Source of the DNA: Periplaneta americana
Taxonomy: Eukaryota > Arthropoda > Insecta > Blattodea > Blattidae
Assembly (NCBI RefSeq): GCF_040183065.1
Contig: NC_091120.1
Location: 14,277,208 to 14,341,207 of the forward strand
Length of the DNA stretch: 64,000 nt
Direction: 5' to 3'
A model generated the notes under the pieces. It ran no database searches, was not told the origin of the DNA, and saw nothing but the letters and a program-made list of their open reading frames with translations. The translations under genes and the position numbers were made by a program. Each line of letters opens with the position of its first letter. Position 1 is the first letter of the stretch. Shown in pieces: positions 15,173 to 27,100 of this stretch.

Positions 15173-18100
15173 TACAAACAAAAATTTCAAAAAAGCGATT
15201 TTCGGTTTAAGGGTGGTTAATTATATATGTTAGGACCAATTATTTTTGGAAAATCGAAAATTACCAGAAAAATTTCGGCTACAGATTTATTATTAGTATA
15301 GATTGTATAAAATTTCAGTTTTTTGAGTGTGACTCATGTTACACCAGAATAAACCCTTTTTTACATTTACTAAGACTGTTCTGTAATAATACTGTTAGGA
15401 TATCCCCCCCCCCCTCAAGTACAAAGTTTTATAGTCTTTATTACGTCTGTCTCATATTGCACTTTTCTCGGCCTCAGCTTGTTATCACCAATCCCATCAA
15501 TGCTAAATAACCGAGTAGTTGATACTGCGTCATTAAATAAACAATTTTAAAAAATTATTCATTTATTCATTCATTCATTTCTTTTTAATCTGAAGGTACA
15601 AAAAGTAGTCTTAATTTTTTCCATTGTTTTCAAAATTGTCATATATTCATATTCTTGCCTTGATGGCATTAAAATTCACGGTTGATGAAACACTGCCACT
15701 CTCCTGATTTATGAAGAGACCGAGGAGAGAGAATCATGGCTTGTTAGTAGCTATAGCATGACCAACTTCTAATTATTATTAATGGTACTATCACAGTTTA
15801 GTATATACAGTTGCGAAGCTCAATACTTACTAAATATGCAAACATAGACAGTTGAAATATGCATCCATAGATAGTTGCTAGCCACCAAAATCGCTACTAT
15901 CGCCTCATCACAGACTGTTTCTCTAGCAGACGATAAAATGTATTGTACCGGTACTTTTGATATCGTGTTCTTTTGAAAAATTAACACCTTCCTTCCACTA
16001 TTGAAATACGAAATACATAAGGTTTATATATTATATTTTATAAACTCACCTTCCTGGATCTTTCGGAAGGGTAACTCTGACCTCTTTTTCTTAGAATTTA
16101 TAGTGCAACAAACGTCTCCTTGTCCCATATTATTACTCAAATTATTGTATTTTAGCCATTTACAGTTATTACAATCGATAACGAACATTTCACAGTTTAC
16201 ACAACTTTTCACAACAATGCAAAATACGACACAGTCAATGCCTTTTCGATCTAGACCAGATAATTCAATACTCAATTGTAGTATTAAAATACAGACAAAT
16301 TGAATGTGCGGAGTATCATACATGACATTATGCTTAATTATAATGTATAATTGCGAATTTAGGAATATAAGATATTGTAAACATAACCTATAATATTTCC
16401 ATATGAATGGCAGGGCATTGGAGACCACTATAATTAGACAGAAAGGGGCAACTGGGACAGTAAACATAACCTATAATTTCAACATATTTAAATATTCGTG
16501 CGTTGCAACTGAAAATTATTGAATCGTGCATAAATGAATGTACAATAATTTCGCAATATTTAATCGAAATAAAGGCAGGTAGGTCTATACACATATGAAG
16601 AACGTAATTTTCACACCAAAAATAATATTACACCTTAACTCGCAAGGAATTATGTCTGAAGTGTCTCCTAATCATTGTTTTAAATGTTATTAATGCAATT
16701 ACACTACATTTTAGAGAAATATATGTTACTCTTTATGCATTCCAATTAATTTATATGGTTGAAATGCCGCCCTTCGTGATCGGGTTAAGCGAGTCACATG
16801 GTCTGCCTTCGGCCTGTATTAGATCACGATGCCAGTGACACAGTCTATTGTTCCTAGTACACACAGCGCTCCAAGCGGCTAGCAACTATCGCGAGAAATG
16901 CAAAAAATCACCCCAAGCTTTGCGACTGTATATACTAGACTGTGGTACTATGTTTCCAGTAGATACAATGGACTCCTTCTTAAGTTATCTTTGTACAGAA
17001 TTCTTTTATGATACACTGATGTGTTCTTGAAATCTTCCTGGTGCAGTTCTTAAAGATGTTTTGTTAAGTTTCGTCCTCAATTTTTTTAATTTCTGTGAGA
17101 GAGCAGTTGTATCTCATAATCATAATATTTGGGAACAAAATAATTCTAGTACTACATGACCAAGGTGGGAACCGTTTTGTTTGGTGGTGCTGTGATTCGC
17201 TTCACAACACAGGCCGTGTTGTAAAGTCTGCATCAGATGCAAAATGAAGCACATGCTGAACTGTGCTCTTGCTTATTATTAACACGCTTTATATGTTATA
17301 TGTTCGTATATATAGTTAACTTTATTGTTTAGTTTTATTTTATAATATGCTTAAACACATAGGAATCTATTCAGAAAACACACCACAATATCGGTGTTCA
17401 TAAAGGAGGGAACATGAATCGAAAGTAGCGTGAACTAGTGTAGGTACTGTAATCTATACAATATTGCATTTGATATACATTTCTTACATTAGCACTTTAA
17501 AGTAGCCAGACTCCGGACATCATATATGAGGAAAGCACCTGGTATAAAACCATCACTACCTCCAGCAAGTCGTTAACTTGCACTGCTATTTGTATAAACT
17601 CCTGACAAGTTTACGTCTTGCCAACACTTTTGGACAGTGTAATGGGTATGGAAGCATGTTTCGTCCAGATAAATAACGGGCTACTACATGCGAACGTTCT
17701 ATTAGATACTTCCTTTTATCTCTACATTTTTTTATTGCAAACCCTATGGATAGTATGAGCTTTCGTAAAGTTTCCTTGCACCCTTTAAAACCTATCTCTC
17801 TCTTACAAAATTTATGCAACTTTCCTAATGTTGGAAGCTCTTTGTAGAGACTATAATATTTATAAACTTTTCTTCTTATGATACATTTGTCCATTTGCAG
17901 GAGATCGTCTAACTTTGCTTGGTGTCAATATTTCTACACTCTTGTCCTCACATTCTTCACCTTCCTTTCTAATCCTACTGTTTCCTTATTTAACTTCACA
18001 ATAGCTGCAGAACGCTCTGTTGCCTTCGACAGAGGTAGGCATAAACCCGTTGTCTTTTCTTGATCACAAAACTTCATGGCATTATAAATAATGCTCCGCG

Positions 18101-21100
18101 CTTGGCTACGAAACACGCGTCTTCCTACATGCGGCATTGCGACCAGATTGAAATGCTAGGCATTGGATGTGACGACACTCCAGCAGTAAACATACGCAGC
18201 GAGCACGGAGTTGCTCATTTTGCCACGACCGGTCCCACCTTGGTCGCGTTGTAAATATTATACTTGTTAAATGCATGCTTTTTAATATCCAAATTTATAT
18301 TTTAATATATCTTGAGAGTTCCCTGTGAAAGTTTTGTTCAAGAAATTATATATGTATACAAAAATGTGCTTTTTCTCAACAGGTACCCATATTCTGAGTG
18401 TAGAAGTACCCAAAGATCAGATATACCCTATGAAATTGAAGGGTATCTCCATCTGTTTCTCGATGCTGAAGGCCGCTTTGTGTGGCAGCTATGTCAACTT
18501 TGGAGTGTTCCGTCTTTATGGAGATGAAGCTCTTGATAATGCTCTCAACACATTTGTCAAGCTGCTGCTGTCTATACCGCAATCAGATTTGCTGGTATGA
18601 TTACACGAGTGTTTTCAATTTAGAAATTAATTTATGTGTGTGCATGTGTGGGAGTATAGGCTACTTCTAGTGTGACCGGGTGCTGGCCTCACGTTCACAT
18701 GCTGAAGCAGAGGTGGACGATCATCCAACCAGAACGGAGGTTTTGTGTGGTTAGCACGATGATCCCCCCAGCTGTTATACAGCTCGACCAAGTTAAGTCT
18801 GCGAGCCGAGAGGGGAAGTTGGAGGCAGTTCTGTAGTGAAAGGAGGCGGTAACGAGAGGAGACCAGTACAGTCTCATATGACAGCAAAGCTTTCCTACTG
18901 TGCTTCAGTTCATAGAGCGGTAACAATTTAAGACGCTTTGAAATATACTGTACTTCTACTTCTGCTTGACAATGAAGTTTGACGTTCTGATTGGCAAGCG
19001 TGGAGAAAGTTGCATGAGGGGGGAGGCTGGGAGACAGCGTAACTGTTGCCTTTATCTGAAGACAAGGACAAAAAATGCGTGCGCTCCGTAGTGTATTTTA
19101 AAGGATGTGCACACGTTGAAATCTGAACGTCAAGTGACCTATGTGGCAACTGTGTTTTGCCTCTACATTCCATCCCGATATCCCCACTCGCAGACTTGAC
19201 TTGGGCAAGCTATAGCTGGTTTTCACAACCGAATTTCGCTACCTAACATCACGATACTAGGAGGACACCAACCCATACACCAGCCGAAAGTTCATGAGAA
19301 AATTTCTTTCCCCATGAGGACTCAAACCAGCGTGCATTCCATATCGCGAGTCCTAGGCAGGATGCCTTAGACCACAACGTCACGGTGCAGGACTTGTGTT
19401 GTCAGTATTTACAATAAATAATGAAGAGTTTAAAAGTCTTTGTTTTGAATATTTCCACTTTAAGTAAGATTGCGTGAAAGAAAGTTTAGTACGTAAAAAA
19501 TATTTTTTAGTGCTTAAAAGTAAGTCATTTTGAAACCAAAATGTCAATCAAAATGTGATTATTATACTACGACTGACTAAAATATATTTTTTCTTAGCTC
19601 TTGAGGAATAATCTGGAAAAGTAAATAGCAAATTATGTTTCAGTAAGTTTGAAAATTATATGTAACAAATTTAAGGCATCAATTTTTTAATTTGAGTAGT
19701 AGTGATTTTTCAGAATACAATTTAAATATGTATACAAAAATTTAGTAATTAATATAATTTTGGACAAAATGAGATGAAACTTTGTACAAAGGCTATATAG
19801 ATAAATTAGATCTAGCTCATATGGTTAAAAAAATTTCAAATTTTACGTCTTAAAATAGACAAGATGCAATGCACTGCTTGCCACACAGCAACTCGCAACT
19901 CAGTAAGAATGTCGGTTTGGCTATCTCTGTCTGTATGCCACCAGCTTAGCCCAGACAGTAACATATTTGCTTACAATCTAGAGCTGTGCCTGGGTCTAGG
20001 CTTAATATCCGCTTGAGCTGGTTAGCTTGTGTTTTTCCGAGATTTTCCCCAACTGTAAGGTGAAAGTCAGGTAACCACATGGCGAATTCTCAGTCTCATC
20101 TAGTCAAATTCCATTTTGCTATCACAAATTCCATCCATGCTAAATAACCTAGTACAGTAGAACCCCGATTTTCCGTCACCCTATTAACCGATCGGCGGAT
20201 TATCTGACTGCTTTTCTCGTCCCATTTTTCTATAAGCCCTTACCATTACACGATATGTCGTAGGAATTCTTCTGCACACTTCCAGCAACAGATGCAGTTA
20301 CTTGTGGGAGGGGGTGTTTTTCCCAACTTATAAAATAGTCACTAGATCTATCTGCTTTCAAAGAAATGACCTCAGTATCTTTCACACAATTGCAAACCCG
20401 TGCATCATTTGGTCTTTGTCCTACTGTTCGAGTTGCAGTACTGTTTAACTTCTATGCAAAATGTCTTTAAAGAGTTTCGAAAAAATGTGTTCATCTTAGT
20501 ATCGAAAAAAAAAGTACATGTAGAATCTATAGCTCATATCGAATTACAATACAAGATTGGCATTACAATTTACAACTGTGCGCTATTTATTATAAAACAA
20601 AGATAAAGTGTATAAAGTACGAGAATGTAAATCTACAACACGATACCTCTACTCTTATCTTTCCTCTGACAACTATCACAAAGATTTCCTTGTCACTTAA
20701 AACCCGTCATTGACAACCAAATTTAAACTAGTGAACTTCTGATCCACTAACTAGCTTGTTAAACATAAGAGCACGTAGAAAATTTCGGAACTATAGACCT
20801 AAGTCTAAAGGCTCATTCACAATGAAAATTAAACATAATGTAAACATTAACATAAGCACATAAACATATGCCACAAACTTAAGTAGCCAAGGCCCATTCA
20901 CAATGAAAATTAAACATAACGTAAACATTAACATAAGCACATAAACATATGCCACAAACTTAAGTAGCCAAGGCCCATTCACAATGAAAATTAAACATAA
21001 CGTAAACATAACACGTGTGTGAAAACAAACATACCGAATCAACAAAACTACAGAATCTATTACATAAAAATGGAGAATTGCACAATGACTGACGATGTAG

Positions 21101-24100
21101 CTACTCAATTTATATTTCTAATAACTACAATGGCATCAGTATATGGCTTTCAATACTTGAAATCAAAGAAACGGAGATGTAAAATAATCAACTTTTCGTC
21201 ATATGATTCCATGTTGCGCGCCTAGCTATCATCACGGCCAATAGATCAAAATATTGCCTGTAGGAAAGCCCATGAGATGTTAAACAAAAAGTGAAAACAC
21301 GCTTTCCGCTTGTGTACTGTTTCCAAATCGCATAAACATAAGCATGAAAGTTTGGAGTTTGCAAACTTTCATGTTAACGTCTTATGATTAAGATTAAGTT
21401 TATGCTTATGTAATTCATTGTGAATGCTTTCATTAAATAACATGGACACAAGGTTTTATGCTTACGTTATATTTTTGTTTAATTTTCATTGTGAATGGGC
21501 CTTTAGACTGTGCACTTAATTTATGAAAATATATGATAGTATGGATTATCCGATCTTTTCGATTAACCGTTCAGTCCACCCCCTTCATTACCATGGATAA
21601 TAGAGGCTCTACTGTAGTTGATATAGTGTCGTTAAATAACCAACTCTGCATTATAATCAACTTGAGACATACTGATTATAGCATCACCATATAGCACATA
21701 TTTAAATCTGTACATCAGAGTAGTGCTGGGAGTATTCGAATAAAAAAATACGAATTATTCGGTTCTTGTAAGTTCTCGAGATATATCTCAAATTATGAAC
21801 AAGTATTCGAATAATTTACTCAGATTGTAGATGCTGCGTGAAGTGAAAAATGAGAAAACCGATTGCTCATCAATCGTATACATTCAGCCACAAAAATGAG
21901 GTAGTTGCGTGCAATAAAGACTTGCTCCAAATCTTCTTTGCCTGTCTCACCTCTCTTCTCTTCTCTTTCTTTCTCTCGTGTAATTATGGAATGCAGAAAT
22001 AAACTTCTTTATCGGAAGTTGCAGATAGCTATATACCAGCATATGTAGTTACACATTACTAGACTTCGTAGAATTGCCACGAGAATCATAAGATTTACTA
22101 TGCACTCGGTATAGACTGTATGAGAAGGGGACGTGCAACGGATGGAGTATGCCTCTGATGTAAACACTGAGCAGTATACTGCGGTTACAATAAAACTTGT
22201 ATCCTGCATTCAATAAATACACTGAATGATCATTGAAGTAGGAAATGTCTAAACATGTAAATACACAATTATTTTGTAGTGAGATATATTAACTCTTAAA
22301 ATTTAATGTAAGATACTCACATCATCCTTGAATATGTGCATTGCAGTGAAGAGTTACGTACATTTTGAGCGACTGCAAAGTGAACCTCCTCCGATGGTCA
22401 CTCAAACAGTTTTTATATTGGGAAAATGTACGTCCAACATCACACGATGTAATAGGTGCATATTTGAAGAACGGAAAGCCACTACTTTTTAGTACACCAA
22501 CTTCAGACGTCTTGTCGCGACCTGATAGTACATCATTTATAATACGAAGTTGTGGCAATAATGTTTCTCAACTTACATTTCACTTTTTCTGAAATTAGTG
22601 AATTGTTATTTTGGATAACGGTTTGTGATACTTTATACACTATATTAAAGGCTTCTGAGAGTTGTAGTTTAGACGATTCTAACAGAATGATGCTTTTGGA
22701 CACAATTTGAAAATTAGAATCAATGAACAGAATATCTTCCAATAGCTGTTCAGAAGGCAATGATTTTACAGCTGCAACAGCGGAACTGTCTGTGCTATCC
22801 AATGCATAAATTACTTCCATTATTTTGCCGTAATATTCTGCATAATAATTAACAGCATCCAACCACGTTTTCCAACGGGTCAAGATTGGCTGCGGGGGTA
22901 AGGGTATTCCAGGGGCAATTCTTTGGAACAGCAACACTCTCATTGTAGAATGTTTGGTTGAATTCTTGTCTGCACTGAACAAATGTTAAGCTTTGACTAT
23001 TCCAGCCACAGTAATGCAAAAACAAGTGCTTACATAGTATACATTAGCTGTAGCTGCTCTATCTATTTGGACCGGTCACAACTCTTAACATGAACTGCTT
23101 ATACTACGAGACCGGGAGGTCGCTCACCTCTTCTATACTACCGTACATCGGCAACCTATTGCATGCTGCGTGTGGCAATTCAACGAAGTCTACACATTAC
23201 TATCGTTATCACTGTCATGCTGGATGTTTGATAAGAGAACCGAGAAGCGAGAACCTACTGGTTGAGTAATCAAATCATTATTCAAATGATAAAAGTATTC
23301 GAGAATTTTTATTTGAATAAATTTTCAATTCTTAATATTATTCGAGAACAGATTATTCAATTCTGCCCATCACTACATCACAGGTATTGCATGATGAGTC
23401 CATTTTATCACTTTAGGATACACCATAAAAAATTCAATTTTTTTCTTTCATACTTGGTAAAGTTACAAACTTATTCTTTTTATTTCTGGTATAGTGGAAC
23501 CATAGTGTACAATTGGCATTCATTAACTCCTCTCTGTAGATTGAAAACTCAAAAAAGTTTCATATCCATGGTTCAAGACTTAAAACAGAAAATCAATATC
23601 CCGAATTTAAAAGAAAACTTACAAATTAAACCAAACCCTTTAACTCTATTAAAATAGAATATATTTAACAGAAGAAATGCTGAAATCAGAAGTAAACACT
23701 GAAATAATGAATCAATTGTCTTTAGAGACAATTAATATTAGGTACCCTCCACAAAACTGGCTTCATTTATACACCGACGGATCCTTGATCTCCAGAAAAC
23801 AAGGTGCCGGTGCAGGTGTTACATGCTGTCTCTTCTCACTTTATAGATCTCTTGGGTATGGAACAACAAGTTTTGATGGAGAAATCATTGCAATAAGTGA
23901 AAGTCTCAGGAATCTTCTATGCCACATCAATAAATTTAAGAATGCAGTTATATTATCAGACTCCAAAGCAGCTATTCTATCAATAGTCTCTAAACACACA
24001 CCTTCATCTCAAACAGCAGAAATAACTAAAATGTTGTCTCAATTAATATCACTCAATAAAAGAATTGTATTCCAATGGATACCATCCCATTGTGGAATCC

Positions 24101-27100
24101 TGGGAAACGAGAACGCAGATGCTTTAGCAAAGAAGGGCAGCACTGCTACTTACAGACCTGTTACTAAATCTACGTATTACTCTGTGAAAAGATTTATTAA
24201 ATCTGCATACTTAGACTTCAACAAACAAATTTTGATAACACAATCTCAAGGGAAAAAATGGAACTCTCTACATCATAATACACAGTTAATTCCCGATTTA
24301 CCACGAAAATCGTCTGTAGCTGCATTTAGGTTGGCAACAGGCCATGATTGTTTGGCCAAACACCTGCATAGAATTGGAATATATCAGTCCCCTAACTGCC
24401 CATTGTGCAACTCAAACCAAGAAATGGATTCGGAACACCTCAAAATCTGTGCTTTAGTGGCTGGTCATGATAATATCTTTGAAAAATATTGGAGTGCAAG
24501 AGGTCAAATGACTTTATTGTCAAACGCCTGGCATTAGAAAACAACAACTTTTAAAATTATAACACACACAGAACTAAACAGAATTATATGGAGCTCATTG
24601 TAGTTCTCCCTAATATATTTTCATCTTCTTTTGAAATAAATTCATTAAATCCGAAATCAGCCATCCCAGAACTTAACAAAGTATACTTTCAGATAAATCT
24701 CATCCAAAGGATTTCAGCAGTGCTATAATCTTAAAATTGATAAATTTGGACTTCTCATACTTCACTGTACAGAAATATCTTCTCTATTGATACTGCGGAA
24801 ATTTTCAAATCTTAATCCACAAAGGTTGGATTTAAAGTTAACCTCTTTTTTTAAGAGAGGATCAAAAGCGACATATATGCTGCCACACTGACAGATTATC
24901 CCTAGTTAACTATTTCGTCTGCCATTTGCCTAAACACTGTAGAGATGTTTATTTCTTCTTCAGATTCCTCCCCAACAAACTTCACACCATTTTTTTTTAC
25001 ACAAACTTTCGTAATGACAGTTTAATAGATAATACATAAATATTGTATGTAGTGAGAAAGTATGTGTAGTTTACATTTGTGTGTGTTGTACGAGGGGTAG
25101 ACATAAAGTTTTAATTATCACCTCGAAAAAAATGAAGCTGTGACCATGAAACTTGGTGATGGTGTTAGTCCTTTTCTACATATTCTCCCTTCAACATGAC
25201 ACATTTTTCCCAACGATGGATGCCTTGACGGAGGCCTTGGTTGTAGTCTGCATTTTGGCTGTTCAGGAAATGTTCCACCTCAAAAATCACCTCGTCGTCA
25301 TTCTGGAAATGCCTGCCACGCAATGGCTTCTTCATCCGAGGAAAGAGGAAGAATTCACTGGCTGCCATATCAGGAGAATATGGGAGATGATTCACGTGGA
25401 TTCACCACCGCCGAAAAAGGCGAAGACCCAACCATCATCGGGCAAGGTGATGCTGAGTGTTTTTTGGGACATCCAAGGTGTGGTGCTGACAGATTATGCT
25501 CAGAAGGGGCAAACCATCACAGGAGCATACTACCGAAATCTCCTGACGAGGTTACTGGAGGCTATCAAGACGAAGCGTCGTGGGAAGCTGTCCAAGGGGT
25601 CCTTTTGCTTCATGACAACGTCCCAGCTCATTCTGCACAGGACACAGTCACACATGCTGCTTCTTTAGCCTATCAAATTTTGCCTCACCCCCCGTATTCT
25701 CCTGATATGGCAGCCAGTGACTTCTTCCTCTTTCCTCGGATGAAGAAACCATTGCGTGGCAGGCATTTCCAGAATGACGACGAGGTGGTTTTTGAGATGA
25801 AACAGCCAAAATGCAGATTTCTACAACCAAGGCCTCCGTCAAGTCATCCATTGTTGGGAAAAATGTGTCGCATTGAAGGGTGAATATGTAGAAAAGGACT
25901 AACATCATCACCAAGTTTCATGGTCGCAGCTTCATTTTTTCGAGGTGATAATAAATTTCTAAATTATAGACATCAGCTCAAAGAATTTTGAGTGACCACA
26001 AGGGTCCTGAATACAATAAACATGTACAATATAATGTGATGTGATACATTAAAGAAAAAAGAAAGTTAATTGTTGAAGGCAAATATAAGTTGATTAATTG
26101 AAATAGAGATGATGATGTAATATTTGAAGAGAATCCTTGATAATATTTATAAGAATAGACATTACATAATCAAAAGGAATGTGAAGTTCCTTAAGATAAT
26201 TCCACGTGAATTTTGTGATTGAACCTCTACTGCCAAACAGCAAACCAATGACGGACCATTGTTTAAGAGGGACGTACTTTTGAGAAAGATACGGCAGACA
26301 AGGTTCATATATGGACTTCTTCTCAATATCAACTTCGGTGGCCTGATTTAGGTTTCTTTCGAAACGGATAGTAGGGTCAAGAACAAGAGCCCGTTTTAAG
26401 CGTCCGTTGATGGCAATAATGTCTGCCCGTCTAAAAGAACTGTCTGATGATACACAATGTACTTCCTCATGAATCTCCCAATTTAAAGTTTTTAACGATA
26501 TCGCCAAAGCATGTCGTACACGATGATGTCTAGCATTGATCAGCAGCTCGCCTTTGGGGCATTGTCCAAGCACGTGTCCAAGTGTTTCAAGCTCGCTACA
26601 GTCTGGATGACGGCAGCGGGTTGTGCTTAGAGTTCTGCCCGGTATTGCGCGAACCGCCGAAATATTGCTTGACATTTTTAAAGCATTGGTCCATTCTGAG
26701 GAAGATAGGCCCTTTCGATTGCTTACCCATGAGTTAGCCTTGGGGAGATCACTATAAACAATAACCCCTTTACCACGCAAGGTATGGTTTGTCCAAGTTT
26801 GGAATGCGTCATTTCTTAAGTGTTTACGAATTTTACGACCTGACCAGTTGATAGCATCAATAGCTGTGATATTCAATTTTGACAGAGCAGAAGCTTTTTC
26901 ACTTACAAGGTCCCTAACATTGTGGAGATGGGAGTCATCAACACGAAGAAGAGTATTACAGATATTTATGTGTTGCACATAAGCTTCCCAAGATGCTTTC
27001 ATTAACGAAAGACCACGATATTTTTTAGGGGAGTAAAGCATTCCGTCTGGGCTACCCCTCGTATTGGACACTAAAATAACAACATAAAGTGAATATAGTT

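Larger units (their letters stand above)
20155..21614. mobile_element. pogo/Tigger-like element, 1,460 bp, TSD TA
   Basis: Termini CAGTAGAACC and inverted CAGTAGAGCC, followed by sub-terminal TATTAACCGATCGGCGGATT-like DNA, with TA at 20153-20154 and 21615-21616. No transposase recognised. Another inverted-repeat element with tandem repeats sits inside it. Confidence 0.72.
19975..21655 (+). mobile_element. SINE (family D), split by a Tigger-like element
   Basis: The left part (19975-20154) has TTTTTCCGAGATTTTCCCC, GGTGAAAGTCAGGTAA and GCTAAATAACCTAGTA. The right part resumes at 21615 with TAGTTGATATAGTGTCGTTA and AATAACC. The split is exactly at a TA. Confidence 0.6.
21721..23375. mobile_element. 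Outer hAT-type element, 8-bp TSD, hosting another hAT
   Basis: TAGTGCTGGGAGTATTCGAA and inverted TAGTGATGGGCAGAATTGAA, flanked by CATCAGAG (21713-21720) and CATCACAG (23376-23383). TIR style and 8-bp TSD indicate hAT. Its non-nested sequence is AT-rich with GTATTCGA repeats and no coding region. Confidence 0.65.

Noticed and set aside
20811..21012. CRISPR-like array of 67-bp repeats
   Set aside because: No unique spacers; it is a tandem duplication of a transposon arm in a eukaryotic genome.
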